The notes: a model not told the origin generated them from the letters alone. A stretch of 51,408 nucleotides of DNA from Elusimicrobiota bacterium (GCA_003482905.1 DMXM01000037.1:1-51408), one strand, 5' to 3'; counted from the first letter of the stretch, positions 14,723 to 23,656 are shown. Program-made: numbers and translations.

Positions 14723-17239
14723 ATGACCAATGAAGAAATAAATAAACTTTTTGCGGAGCGCATACCGATATTCGACGGCGCCATGGGTACCTACCTCCAC
14801 GGCTTCGGCCTAAAAGAAGCCGACTATGCCGGCCACGACGGCCTTAACGAGATGCTCTCCATCTCCCGCCCCGACGTTGTAACCAGGATACACGAAGATT
14901 ACCTCGCCGCCGGCGCAGACTTCATAGAGACCAACACCTTCGGCGCCAACGCCGCCGTCCTCGCAGAATACGGCCTGGCCGCCCGCGCGCGCGAGTTCAA
15001 CCTGGTCTCCACCCGTCTGGCCCGCGCCGCCGCGGATAAATTCTCCAATTCCGGCTCTCCGCGCTACGTAGCCGGCTCGGTCGGCCCCACCAACAAAGCC
15101 CTGTTCGTCACCGGCGGCCTCAGTTTTGACGATCTGCGCGGCCTGTACCTGGAGCAGCTCGGCGCCCTTATAGAAGGCGGCGCGGACCTGCTGCTGCTGG
15201 AAACCGCCCACGACATACTCAATCTTAAGGCCGGCCTGGCCGCCGTGCGCCTGGCCTTTAAAAAAGCCGGCAAAGAGCTGCCGGTCATAGTTTCCGCCAC
15301 CATGGACGAGCGCAATAAAATGCTGTCCGGGCACGACGCCGAGGCCTTTTACGCGGCGGTCGAGCATTTCCCCCTGGCCGCGCTGGGCTTTAACTGCTCC
15401 ACAGGCCCCGAGGGCCTGGGGCTGCGCCTCGAGCGCCTGGCCGCCCGCGCCCAGTACCCGGTTTTTGCCATGCCCAACGCCGGCCTGCCCGACGAGAACG
15501 GCCGCTACCTGCAGACCCCGGAAACATTCTCCGCCGTTATGGCCGGTTACGCCTCCGGCGGCCTGCTCAACGCCGCCGGCGGCTGCTGCGGCACCACCCC
15601 GGCCCATATCAAGGCCCTGGCCCAAAGCGTGAAAGGCGTGAAGCCGCGCGCCCCGCGGCGGGACGCCCCCTGGGTGGTATCCGGCGTGGAGGCGCTTTTT
15701 TACGACGAGATAGAGCCGCCGGCCATGGTGGGCGAGCGCAATAATTCCATAGGCTCCAAAAAATTCAGGGACATGGTGACAGCCGGCGACTGGGACGGGG
15801 CCCTGGCCCTGGCCAAGGCCCAGGCCGCCGCCGGCGCGCATATACTCGACGTCTGCCTGGCCAATCCCGAGCGCAACGAGCTGGACGACGTTAAAACCTT
15901 CGTCCCCAGGCTGGCCCGCGCCGTGCGCCTGCCCATAATGACCGACACCACCGACACGGCCGTAATGGAAGAGGTATTGAAGGCCGTGCCCGGCAAGGCG
16001 CTGCTCAACTCGGTAAATTTCGAGTTCGGCCTTGAAAAACCCCGCGCCGCAGCGGCGCTGGTTAAGACCTACGGCGCCAAGCTGGTCTTCGGCTGCATAG
16101 ACGAGGACAAGAAGAACGGCCTGCCGCTGGACGCGGAGCGTAAAGTGGCCATAGCCCGCAGGGCGTACGCTTTCCTCACAGGGGAGTGCGGGATGAAAGC
16201 GGATGACATAATCTTTGATACGCTGGTTTTCCCGGTGGCCGTGGGCGGCGAGCATTCAAAGACCGCGCACGAGACCATAAAAGCCATTGAGACCATAAAG
16301 AAAGAATTCCCCGGAGTTAAAACCGTGCTGGGTGTCAGCAATGTTTCCTTCGGCCTGCCGCCGGCCTCGCGCGAGGTGCTCAACTCGGTGTTCCTGCACC
16401 ACGCGGTCAAGGCCGGCCTGGACCTGGCCATAGTGAACATTGAAAAATTAAAGCGTTACGCCTCGCTCTCCGCGGAAGAGCGCGCCCTGGCCGAAGACCT
16501 GATATTCGCCAGAAACCCCGACGCCGCGCAGGCCTTTGCCGCGCGCTACCGCGACGCGAAAAAAACCGGGGCGGGGCCGGCGCTCGAGAGCGCTCCCCCT
16601 GAGGAAAAGCTGCGCCTGGCCGTACTGAATGGAACCAAAGCCGGCATTGAAGAGGCCGTGGCCGCGCTGTTGACCGAACGATCTCCTCTTGAAATAATAA
16701 ACGGCCCCGTTATGCAAGCCATGGCCGAAGTGGGGCGCCAATTCTCCGCCGGAGACCTTATTGTGACCGAGGTGCTGCAGAGCGCCGAGGCCGCCAAAGC
16801 CGCCGTAACCGCCCTGGAGCCGGCGCTTAAAGAGCAGAAAGCCCCGAAACGCGGCCGTTTACTGCTGGCTACGGTTAAAGGCGACGTGCACGACATAGGC
16901 AAGAACCTGGTGAGCATAATCTTCGAGAGCAACGGGTTTGAGGTTGAAGACCTGGGCGTGAAAGTCGCGCCCGAAGACATAGTGGCCGCGGCTTTGAAGT
17001 CCAAACCGGACTTTATAGGCCTGTCCGGGCTGCTGGTGCGCTCGACCGAGCAGATGACCATAACGGCGCGCGAACTGGCCCGCGCGGGCGTGAAAGCGCC
17101 CCTGCTGGTGGGCGGCGCCGCTCTTACCGAAAAGTTCACCCAGGCAAATATCGTTCCCCATTACGGCGGGACGGTGTTCTACGCCAAGGACGCTATGGAA
17201 GGGCTTAACTACGTCCTTAAAGCGGGGGTCGCTAAATAA
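14723..17239 (+). CDS. metH: Cobalamin-dependent methionine synthase, catalytic part without reactivation domain
   Basis: The 838-residue protein makes methionine from homocysteine and methyl-tetrahydrofolate. Domains in order: homocysteine methyltransferase (FDGAMGTYL; zinc-site Cys in GFNCSTG near 225 and GGCCGTT near 288), pterin-binding domain (about 320-570, VGERNNSIGSKKF), cap helices, and cobalamin-binding Rossmann domain with the B12-ligand DVHDIGKN (His near 723) and GLSGLLVRSTEQM. The C-terminal AdoMet-binding reactivation domain of the roughly 1200-residue E. coli enzyme is absent; it is encoded by the next gene. The start at 14723 follows TTAGGA by 6 bases and matches the family N-terminus. 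Its stop overlaps the next ATG (TAATG). Confidence 0.95.
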   Translation: MTNEEINKLFAERIPIFDGAMGTYLHGFGLKEADYAGHDGLNEMLSISRPDVVTRIHEDYLAAGADFIETNTFGANAAVLAEYGLAARAREFNLVSTRLARAAADKFSNSGSPRYVAGSVGPTNKALFVTGGLSFDDLRGLYLEQLGALIEGGADLLLLETAHDILNLKAGLAAVRLAFKKAGKELPVIVSATMDERNKMLSGHDAEAFYAAVEHFPLAALGFNCSTGPEGLGLRLERLAARAQYPVFAMPNAGLPDENGRYLQTPETFSAVMAGYASGGLLNAAGGCCGTTPAHIKALAQSVKGVKPRAPRRDAPWVVSGVEALFYDEIEPPAMVGERNNSIGSKKFRDMVTAGDWDGALALAKAQAAAGAHILDVCLANPERNELDDVKTFVPRLARAVRLPIMTDTTDTAVMEEVLKAVPGKALLNSVNFEFGLEKPRAAAALVKTYGAKLVFGCIDEDKKNGLPLDAERKVAIARRAYAFLTGECGMKADDIIFDTLVFPVAVGGEHSKTAHETIKAIETIKKEFPGVKTVLGVSNVSFGLPPASREVLNSVFLHHAVKAGLDLAIVNIEKLKRYASLSAEERALAEDLIFARNPDAAQAFAARYRDAKKTGAGPALESAPPEEKLRLAVLNGTKAGIEEAVAALLTERSPLEIINGPVMQAMAEVGRQFSAGDLIVTEVLQSAEAAKAAVTALEPALKEQKAPKRGRLLLATVKGDVHDIGKNLVSIIFESNGFEVEDLGVKVAPEDIVAAALKSKPDFIGLSGLLVRSTEQMTITARELARAGVKAPLLVGGAALTEKFTQANIVPHYGGTVFYAKDAMEGLNYVLKAGVAK

Positions 17240-18036
17240 TGGCCGAAGGTTTTTGCCCCGACGATATTCCGGTCCCCTCCGACCTGGACCGGCATTTTAC
17301 AGGCGAAGCCGCGCTGGAAGAACTCTTTGAGAATATCGATGAGAACCTCTTTAATCTGCGCTTTTTGAAGTTGAAAAAAGCGCAGGAGGAAAAAGGCCGC
17401 GAGGCGGCGGAACTGCTGGCCAAAATAAAAGCGGAGATATTAAAAGGCGGTCTGATCAAAGCCCGCGGTGTCTACCGGTTCTTTCCGGTGAACAGTTCCG
17501 GTGACGAGATAATCTTTTATAACGGTTCCGGTGAAAAAGCGGCGGCTTTCGGCTTCCCGCGCCAGGCTGGCGGCGACCGCCTCTGCCTGGCGGATTTCGC
17601 GGCGCCGGCCGCCGGCGGTAAAAAGGACTACGCCGCCCTGTTCGCAGTTACCTGCGGCGAGGGCGTGCTGGAATATTCCAGGCGCGAGCGGGAAGCCGGG
17701 AACTATGTTAAATCCTATCTGGTGGAAGCGCTGGCCCTGACGCTGGCGGAAGCCTTCGCCGATGTGCTGCATTACCGGATAAGGCAGGAATGGGGCATAG
17801 CCGAGGCCGACCCGGTCAAGCCTCTGCTTAGGAGCAAATACAGGGGCAAACGCTATTCTTTCGGCTACCCCGTCTGCCCGGACCTGGCCAACCAGGCGAA
17901 ACTTTTTGACCTGTTAAGCCCGGAACACGACGCCGGCATAAAACTTACCGACGGTTTCATGATGGACCCCGAGGCCTCCGTGTCCGCCATAGTTTTCCAC
18001 AACCCCAAAGCGGTGTATTTCAACATAAACGACTAA
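17239..18036 (+). CDS. Stand-alone methionine synthase reactivation (AdoMet-binding) domain
   Basis: The 265-residue protein matches the C-terminal activation domain of MetH: GVYRFFPVNSSGDEI, a central NYVKSYLVEALALTLAEAFADVLHYRIRQEWG helix, then SKYRGKRYSFGYPVCPDLANQAKLFDLL, LTDGFMMDPEASVSAIVFHNPKAVYF. This domain supplies AdoMet for reductive remethylation of oxidised cobalamin. The one-base overlap with metH means the two halves are made together. A split arrangement is known from Thermotoga. A short N-terminal helical tail (residues 1-65) may mediate docking. Confidence 0.92.
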   Translation: MAEGFCPDDIPVPSDLDRHFTGEAALEELFENIDENLFNLRFLKLKKAQEEKGREAAELLAKIKAEILKGGLIKARGVYRFFPVNSSGDEIIFYNGSGEKAAAFGFPRQAGGDRLCLADFAAPAAGGKKDYAALFAVTCGEGVLEYSRREREAGNYVKSYLVEALALTLAEAFADVLHYRIRQEWGIAEADPVKPLLRSKYRGKRYSFGYPVCPDLANQAKLFDLLSPEHDAGIKLTDGFMMDPEASVSAIVFHNPKAVYFNIND

Positions 18037-18046
18037 AAGGCCCTTC

Positions 18047-18093
18047 GGAGGTTCAACCTCCAAACAAAAGCCCGGCCTCTATTGAGGCCGGGC
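18047..18093. terminator. Hairpins between metH-reactivation gene and rpsA; terminator mainly for rpsA
   Basis: A 10-bp perfect stem, GCCCGGCCTC (18070-18079) with GAGGCCGGGC (18084-18093) and loop TATT, is followed on the minus strand by TTTTGTTTGG, so it should terminate rpsA transcription. A second small hairpin, GGAGG-TTCAACCTCC, lies at 18047-18061. On the plus strand neither has a good T-run. Confidence 0.75.
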
Positions 18094-18122
18094 CTTGATA
18101 GGACCTGTATGGATCCTTTGTT

Positions 18123-19322
18123 TTAGACCTTGCCTTTGTTCTCCATCGCTTTCTTGAGCATTTCGCCCATGGAGCCCAGTTCCTGCGGCGCCGCTTCGGC
18201 CTGGCCGCGGTACTTGTCCATGGTGGCGTTGTTCTCGTCTTCGGCGCGGCTGAGCGCGGCGGGGACAAGGGAGAGTTTCTTGTTGACGGTGTCCACGGCT
18301 TCCACCCGCACTTCGATGGTCTGGCCGACCTTGAGGACCTCTTCCGGGTGGCCTATGCGGCGCTCGCCGCCAAGACGGGAGATATGGATAAGGCCGTCCA
18401 CGCCGTCGCCCAGGGTTATGAAAGCTCCGAAAGGCACCAGGCGCGAGACGGTGCCGGTGTGGTAGGAGCCGGGGGGCCAGTTGCGGTCCGCGGTGTCCCA
18501 GGGATTAGGGAGGATGTCCTTGAGGCTGAAAGAGATCTTCTCGTTCTGCCAGTCCAGCCGCTTTATAAGAACTTCCACCGGCTGGCCCACGGAAAGTATG
18601 TCCCCGACTTTTTCAGTGCGGCTCCAGGCTATCTCGGAGACGGGCAGCAGGCCTTCCACGCCGCCAATGTCGACAAAAGCGCCGAACTTCTGTATGGAGG
18701 TCACCACGCCTTTTATCCTGTCGCCTTCCTTCAGCGTTTCCTTCAGGGCCGCGGTTTTTTCCTTCCTTTCGGTTTCCAGGATGGCCCTGCGCGAAAGTAC
18801 CACGTTGCGCTCGCCGCATTCTATTATGTCGAAAAGCAGGGTTTTGCCAACGTAGTCGGCCTTGGCGTCCTCACGGCGGGTCCCCATCTGCGAGAAGGGA
18901 CAGAAGGCGCGGGCTCCGCCGACGGCTATTTCAAAACCGCCCTTCATCTCTCTCGAAACTACGCCTTCAACCGGGATATGGTTCCTGAAGGCGTCGGCTA
19001 GCTGGGCGCGGGCCGCGGGGCCCGATCCTATTCTGGTGGTAAAACGCATTTCGCCCTCTTCGGAGCCCACGAAGTAGGCGCGTATCTTGTCGCCTTCTTT
19101 GACCAACAGGCCGCCCTCTGCGTCCTTCAGCTCGTTTATGTCCACGTAGCCTTCACCCTTGCCGCCCACTTCTATCAAAGCCCACTCGGGGGTCAGTTTG
19201 ACGATGGGGGCTTCTATTTTCTGGCCGGGTTCCATTCTGGAAGGCTCTTTATAGGCCTGTTCGAACATCTCCGCGAAACTTTCTTCGTTCTCGGCTGTGT
19301 CGTGTTGATCGTTGGTGTGCAT
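18123..19322 (-). CDS. rpsA: 30S ribosomal protein S1 (four S1 domains)
   Basis: The 399-residue protein contains four S1 RNA-binding repeats: about 34-100 (GQKIEAPIVKLTPEWALIEVGGKGEGYV), 115-185 (diverged), 200-270 (GDRIKGVVTSIQKFGAFVDIGGVEGLLPVSEIAW) and 285-360 (GSYHTGTVSRLVPFGAFITLGDGVDGLIHISRL). It is a shorter relative of the six-domain S1 of Proteobacteria that helps mRNA bind the ribosome. The ATG is preceded by GAGGAACAC, and a good promoter lies 48-77 bases upstream. Transcribed alone and terminated by the hairpin at 18070. Some four-domain S1-like proteins have other RNA roles, so S1 function is likely, not certain. Confidence 0.87.
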   Translation of the reverse strand: MHTNDQHDTAENEESFAEMFEQAYKEPSRMEPGQKIEAPIVKLTPEWALIEVGGKGEGYVDINELKDAEGGLLVKEGDKIRAYFVGSEEGEMRFTTRIGSGPAARAQLADAFRNHIPVEGVVSREMKGGFEIAVGGARAFCPFSQMGTRREDAKADYVGKTLLFDIIECGERNVVLSRRAILETERKEKTAALKETLKEGDRIKGVVTSIQKFGAFVDIGGVEGLLPVSEIAWSRTEKVGDILSVGQPVEVLIKRLDWQNEKISFSLKDILPNPWDTADRNWPPGSYHTGTVSRLVPFGAFITLGDGVDGLIHISRLGGERRIGHPEEVLKVGQTIEVRVEAVDTVNKKLSLVPAALSRAEDENNATMDKYRGQAEAAPQELGSMGEMLKKAMENKGKV

Positions 19323-19369
19323 GTGTTCCTCGTGTTCCGGATTAAAGGGGGAAAGGTTGCCGCTTTATC

Positions 19370-19399
19370 ATTATATCTTTCCTGATAGCGGCTCTGCAA
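19370..19399 (-). promoter_or_regulatory. rpsA promoter
   Basis: On the minus strand TTGCAG (19399-19394) and TATAAT (19375-19370) are separated by 18 bases, close to sigma-70 consensus. The -10 box lies 47 bases before the rpsA ATG, giving a normal leader with a GAGGAA ribosome binding site. Confidence 0.75.
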
Positions 19400-19408
19400 A
19401 TCGACGGC

Positions 19409-19610
19409 GGCACCGCCATGGGCTTGGCCGTCTGATGAGCATAGCTCCTGTTACGGCACTGCCATAGGCTTGGCCGTCTGATGAGCATAGCTCCTGTTAC
19501 GGCACTGCCATAGGCTTGGCCGTCTGATGGACATAGTCCCTGTTACGGCACTGCCATAGGCTTGGCCGTCTGATGGACATAGTCCCTGTTACGGCACCGC
19601 CATAGGCTTG
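19409..19610. repeat. 46-bp tandem repeat with a covarying hairpin
   Basis: Four complete 46-base units start at 19409, 19455, 19501 and 19547; a partial fifth starts at 19593. Each contains GGCTTGGCCGTCTGATG and ends CCTGTTAC. A small inverted repeat inside each unit reads GAGC-ATA-GCTC in units 1-2 and GGAC-ATA-GTCC in units 3-4, so both arms changed together and pairing was kept. The array begins just upstream of the rpsA promoter and lies 115 bases before the gene at 19725. There are no unique spacers, so it is not a CRISPR array. Confidence 0.9.
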
Positions 19611-19724
19611 ACAGGCGTTAAATCGAAATGATAAATCCTTGAGTAGGGGGAGAATAATTATCCGTTTTTTGATCGCCGCGGCGCGCCGGGCAGGTTTTTT
19701 GCCCTTCGCCCGGATTTAACGCCT

Positions 19725-20576
19725 ATGATAAAAATTATTATCTGCGCCGCCGCCGTACTGATCGCCCGGGCCCAGCCGGCCAGCGCCGCCGAAAGCGCGT
19801 ACGCGCGCGAGCAGGTTAAATTCCTGAAGCTGCTTACCGCCGTCACCGACGACCCCGACAGCCCGGCCCTGCGTTCGGAGCTTATCCGCTTCGCAAGCGG
19901 CATGGCGGTCAAGCCGAAGATCCCGGTAGAGGCGAAGAAATACTTCATCAAGGCCATGGCCGTGCACCTGGACGCGGTCAACGACGCCGAGTTCGACAAA
20001 GCCGCCAGGCTCTACGGCCAGGCCATTAAGATAGCGCCCTGGTGGACGCAGTGTTATTATAACCGCGCCAGCGCGCTGGAGGCGGCCAACCGCCACGAGG
20101 AGGCGGCGGAGGACAAACAGTTCTATGCCGCCGGCGGCGGGGTGGTTAAAGAAAAGCCGGCCCCGGCGGAGGGCAGGCCAGTTGTGCCGCGGTCAGAAGG
20201 GGCCGATTACCGCGGCAACTGGGGCAGCGGGCTGGACTGCTGGCGCTATGAATTCGATATCAGAGGCGACGACCTTACCATAATAATGCATTGCTGGGAC
20301 TTCCCCAAGGCCGTTTACGGCACGGGCAAGGTGAAAGGCAGGCGTTTCGAGGGCAGCTCTCCGGGCGGCATATCCGGCACCGGGGTGGGCACCAGGAGTC
20401 CCATACGGTTCAAGGGGGCTATAAACAACGACAACACCGCAATAGAGATCTCGAGTATTCTGGCGCCAGAGCTGGCCGATACCGAGGGCGCCATGAGCGC
20501 GGCCCGGGAGCAGGTACGGGTGTTCGGCGAGCCCTCCTGGCAGACCCAGACCTGGCGGCATATGGCCAGGGACTAG
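19725..20576 (+). CDS. Secreted protein with a short TPR-like region, function unknown
   Basis: The 283-residue product has an N-terminal signal sequence (MIKIIICAAAVLIARAQPASA). Residues of about 28-130 are helical, with a TPR-like pair (FDKAARLYGQAIKIAPWWTQCYYNRASALEAANRHEEAAED). A Pro-rich linker leads to a C-terminal beta-rich domain (GNWGSGLDCWRYEFDIRGDDLTIIMHCWDF) with paired Cys/Trp, which I do not recognise. No Shine-Dalgarno is obvious before the ATG. It converges on the WG-repeat gene, with a hairpin between them. A periplasmic binding or scaffold role is possible but not shown. Confidence 0.65.
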   Translation: MIKIIICAAAVLIARAQPASAAESAYAREQVKFLKLLTAVTDDPDSPALRSELIRFASGMAVKPKIPVEAKKYFIKAMAVHLDAVNDAEFDKAARLYGQAIKIAPWWTQCYYNRASALEAANRHEEAAEDKQFYAAGGGVVKEKPAPAEGRPVVPRSEGADYRGNWGSGLDCWRYEFDIRGDDLTIIMHCWDFPKAVYGTGKVKGRRFEGSSPGGISGTGVGTRSPIRFKGAINNDNTAIEISSILAPELADTEGAMSAAREQVRVFGEPSWQTQTWRHMARD

Positions 20577-20581
20577 GCCGG

Positions 20582-20613
20582 AGGCTCTACCTCAATTCTG
20601 CGAGGTTGAGCCT
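20582..20613. terminator. Hairpin between convergent genes 19725 and 21579
   Basis: AGGCTCTACCTC (20582-20593) pairs with GAGGTTGAGCCT (20602-20613), 12 positions with one mismatch, loop AATTCTGC. It starts 6 bases after the plus-strand stop and lies just before the minus-strand gene's end. There is no strong T-run, so termination is inferred from position. Confidence 0.5.
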
Positions 20614-20619
20614 ATCCCC

Positions 20620-21579
20620 CTACTTTTTGTATTCAATCCCTTTGGCGTCTATATAGAAAGTCCGGCCTTTAAGCGCCACCTTGGCCAAGCCGCCGCGAAA
20701 GCCGGCCGCCTGGTCGTATTTAAAAGGGATCGCGGTCCTTCCGGACTTGTCTATGTATCCCCAGCCGCCCTTAAAATCCCTGAGTACCGGGGCCAGCCCT
20801 TCGTCGAAAGCGGCGCACATGGCGAACCTGAACGGCAGAACCTCCTTCCCTTCCGCGTCTATGTAGCCGCAGCGGCCCTCGGCGGCCAGGCTTTGGGCGT
20901 GCGCCAGCCCGTCGCTGTACGGGCCGATGCCGATATACGGTTTTTCCTTGAAGCCCAGGGTGCCGCGGCTGATGAAACCGTATTTATCGCCCAGCCTGGC
21001 GGAGGCGAAGCCGCCGCTGAAAGGGAAAGCCTCGGCGTAGACGGGCGGCAGGGCCTCCCTGCCGGAAACGTAGATGTAGCCGTATTTGCCGTTAACGCGC
21101 ACCCGGGCCAGGCCTTCGCTTACCGGATAAATTTCCTCGTAGGCCCCGTCCTTGAACTCCCCCGTGCCTTTAAGCAGCAGGCCCCAGCGCCCGTTCTTTT
21201 TGGCCGGCGCGGCGCCCTCTTTGAACGGCAGCAACTCCTCGTATTCGAACGGCACCGCGGCCTTCCCGGCTTTGTCCAGGCAGCCCCATAGCCCCCGGTA
21301 TTTTACCGGGGCGCAGCCCTCGCTGAAAGCGCCGGCCGACTGATATTTGAACTGAACTATCTTTTTGCCTTTTGTATCTATGAACCCGTAGGAGGCGCCG
21401 GAGCGTACCAGCGCCAGGTCCTCGCTGAAGCGTTCCGCCTGGTCATAGCGGGCGGGGATGGCCAGCCTGCCGCCGGGCGCGGCGTAGCCCCATTTCCTGC
21501 CGGCGTTATAGGGGACGAGGTCCTGCGCGGCCGCGGCCGGGGGGAGGGCCATGAGAAGGACTAAAAGTGCCGTTTTCAT
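20620..21579 (-). CDS. Secreted WG-repeat protein
   Basis: The 319-residue protein has a signal peptide (MKTALLVLLMALPPAAAAQ) and about eight WG/beta repeats of the form ...GKWGYID..GK..IPF.YD.A..F.EGLA.V.., for example RKWGYAAPGGRLAIPARYDQ, RGLWGCLDKAGKAAVPFEY and GGWGYIDKSGRTAIPFKYDQ. WG repeats (PF14903) build extracellular or envelope beta structures of mostly unknown function. I chose the ATG at 21579 because it places the signal peptide at the N-terminus; a TTG 12 bases upstream is also open. Confidence 0.8.
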   Translation of the reverse strand: MKTALLVLLMALPPAAAAQDLVPYNAGRKWGYAAPGGRLAIPARYDQAERFSEDLALVRSGASYGFIDTKGKKIVQFKYQSAGAFSEGCAPVKYRGLWGCLDKAGKAAVPFEYEELLPFKEGAAPAKKNGRWGLLLKGTGEFKDGAYEEIYPVSEGLARVRVNGKYGYIYVSGREALPPVYAEAFPFSGGFASARLGDKYGFISRGTLGFKEKPYIGIGPYSDGLAHAQSLAAEGRCGYIDAEGKEVLPFRFAMCAAFDEGLAPVLRDFKGGWGYIDKSGRTAIPFKYDQAAGFRGGLAKVALKGRTFYIDAKGIEYKK

Positions 21580-21629
21580 ATTAGAGAACAATATAACTTT
21601 TCGCGCGCCGAAGTTCCAAATGGAAATTG

Positions 21630-21635
21630 TATAAT
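21630..21635 (+). promoter_or_regulatory. -10 box TATAAT 9 bases before the coaD ATG (near-leaderless)
   Basis: A consensus TATAAT precedes the coaD start by only 9 bases, and no Shine-Dalgarno is present. Transcription from it would begin within a few bases of the start codon. Confidence 0.45.
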
Positions 21636-21644
21636 CTGCTTATC

Positions 21645-22130
21645 ATGAAAAAGAAAATAGCGGTTTACCCGGGCAGTTTCGACCCGGTCACGTTCGGCCA
21701 CCTGGACATCATAGACAGGGCCGCCAAGATCTTCGACCAGGTGATCGTCAGCGTCTTCGTCCACAGCGAAAAGAAACATATGTTCGATATTGACGAGCGC
21801 GCCGCCATGCTGAAGCGGGCCGTGAAGGGAAAAAAGAACGTCAGCGTGGACTGCTTCGAGGGGCTGCTGGTGGATTACGTCAGGAAGAAGAAAACCGACA
21901 TCGTGATAAGGGGGCTGCGCGCCATCTCCGACCTGGAGTACGAGTTTCAGATAGCCGCCGTCAACCGCACGCTGTACAGCCCCATCGAAACCGTTTTTTT
22001 CATGCCGCGCCAGAGGTACACCTATCTTTCCTCCAGCGTGGTGCGCGATATCGCCCATTTTAACGGGGATGTCTCAAAACTGGTGCCGCCGCACGTGGTC
22101 AAAGCCATAGCCGCCAGAAAAAATAAATAA
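21645..22130 (+). CDS. coaD: Phosphopantetheine adenylyltransferase
   Basis: CoaD transfers AMP from ATP to 4'-phosphopantetheine in coenzyme A synthesis. The 161-residue protein begins KKKIAVYPGSFDPVTFGHLDII with the nucleotidyltransferase T/HxGH motif (TFGHLD), and has VIRGLRAISDLEYEFQ and the C-terminal YTYLSSSVVRDIAHFNGDVSKLVPPHV. The start at 21645 matches the family N-terminus; an in-frame Met 18 bases upstream would overlap the -10 box. Confidence 0.95.
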   Translation: MKKKIAVYPGSFDPVTFGHLDIIDRAAKIFDQVIVSVFVHSEKKHMFDIDERAAMLKRAVKGKKNVSVDCFEGLLVDYVRKKKTDIVIRGLRAISDLEYEFQIAAVNRTLYSPIETVFFMPRQRYTYLSSSVVRDIAHFNGDVSKLVPPHVVKAIAARKNK

Positions 22131-22172
22131 CGGAAAGCGGTCAGCTTCCGTGTCCCCCTGCCTGGGACGGTT

Positions 22173-23597
22173 ATGAAAAACTTTTTTAAATTCGAAGAGC
22201 GAAATACCGACCTTAAAACGGAGATCCTTTCCGGCGCCGCCACGTTCCTGACGATGGCGTACATAATATTCGTGAACCCGGGCATACTGTCGGCCGCGGG
22301 CGTGCCATTTGCCGGCGCCGTTACCGCCACGGCCCTCGGCGCAGCCCTTATGTGCGCGGCCATGGGACTGATAGCCAACCGGCCGCTGGCGCTGGCCTCG
22401 GGTATGGGGATAAACGCGGTTCTGGCTTTCTCGGTCATAGGTTTCAGGCAGGCCAATGTGCCGTGGCAGGTGGGGATGTCCGTGATCTTCATCGAAGGAC
22501 TGCTCATTTTATTGCTGGTGATAACGGGTTTCCGCGAAGCCGTCATGAATTCCATTCCGCTTAACCTCAAGCGCGCCATCGGGGTGGGCATAGGGTTGTT
22601 TATCACGCTGATAGGTCTTAACGAGGGCGGCATCATAAGGCCGGCGCCGATAACGCTGGTGGCGCTCGGTGACTTCTCGCAAAACTATGTCTGGGTGACG
22701 CTGGCCGGCTTCTTTTCCACGGCCGTCTTCATGGCGCTGAAAGTGAAAGGCGATATACTTTGGGGGATAATGACGGCCGCGGCCGCCGCTTTCCTGCTGG
22801 GAGTCACGTCGGTGCCGGCCTCTTTTGTCGGCGCACCTGACTTTGCTACTTTCCTGGCGCCTTTTCAGACGGTGAACGGCACCCCGGCCATAGCTCAGGT
22901 GCTGGCCCCCGGGCTGATATTCGCCGTCTTCGCCATAATGCTGACGGACTTCTTCGATACCATGGGCACGGTAGTGGCCGTGGGCGAACAGGCCGGTTTC
23001 GTCAACAAGGACGGGACGGTCAGGGATATTAAAAAAATACTCGTGGTGGACTCGGCCGCCGCCGTCGTCGGCGGGCTTTTCGGCGCCAGTTCCATAACCA
23101 CATACGTGGAGTCGGCCGCCGGCGTGGCGGAGGGCGGGCGCACCGGCCTCACGGCGGTGGTGACCGGCCTGCTGTTCGCCCTGTGCGCTTTTTTCGCCCC
23201 CGTTATCCAGATGATAGGCGGCGGGCACCGGATACTTAATTCTACCCATTACAGCCTGCTGGTGAACGGCGGTTTTACGCCGCCGGCCGACGTTATCACG
23301 CCGGGTTCCGGCGATTATTTTGTTTACCCCATAACGGCCGGCGCGCTGATCATAGTGGGGGCGCTTATGATGAAGATAGTGCGCGACATAGACTGGGATA
23401 ATTTCGACGAGGCCCTGCCGGCTTTTCTGACCATGATAGGCATACCGCTGACCTACAATATAAGCTACGGCATCGGTTTCGGTTTTATCACCTATACGGT
23501 CATAAAACTGGCCAGGCGAAAGTTCGGCCAGATCCACCCGCTTATGTACCTGGTAAGCCTGGCTTTTCTGGCTTCCTTCGTGGCGTCGTCGAGATAG
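22173..23597 (+). CDS. NCS2 family purine permease (AzgA/PbuG type)
   Basis: The 474-residue polytopic inner-membrane protein has about 12-14 hydrophobic segments. It opens with MKNFFKFEERNTDLKTEILSG and shows GAATFLTMAYIIFVNP, LALASGMGINAVLAF, GLFITLIGL, MLTDFFDTMGTVVAVGEQAG and FGASSITTYVESAAGVAEGGRTGLTA, diagnostic of the AzgA branch (hypoxanthine, guanine or adenine uptake with protons). Which purine it carries cannot be read from sequence. It lies 42 bases after coaD and before uridine kinase, a mild link to nucleotide salvage. Confidence 0.9.
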   Translation: MKNFFKFEERNTDLKTEILSGAATFLTMAYIIFVNPGILSAAGVPFAGAVTATALGAALMCAAMGLIANRPLALASGMGINAVLAFSVIGFRQANVPWQVGMSVIFIEGLLILLLVITGFREAVMNSIPLNLKRAIGVGIGLFITLIGLNEGGIIRPAPITLVALGDFSQNYVWVTLAGFFSTAVFMALKVKGDILWGIMTAAAAAFLLGVTSVPASFVGAPDFATFLAPFQTVNGTPAIAQVLAPGLIFAVFAIMLTDFFDTMGTVVAVGEQAGFVNKDGTVRDIKKILVVDSAAAVVGGLFGASSITTYVESAAGVAEGGRTGLTAVVTGLLFALCAFFAPVIQMIGGGHRILNSTHYSLLVNGGFTPPADVITPGSGDYFVYPITAGALIIVGALMMKIVRDIDWDNFDEALPAFLTMIGIPLTYNISYGIGFGFITYTVIKLARRKFGQIHPLMYLVSLAFLASFVASSR

Positions 23598-23656
23598 GCC
23601 GCCCCCGCCCACTTTTTTGTATCATAGCTGTGGCCAATTCGCGGTCGGGATAAAAA

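Noticed and set aside
19409..19610. CRISPR array
   Set aside because: The units follow each other directly with no unique spacers, and no cas genes are near.
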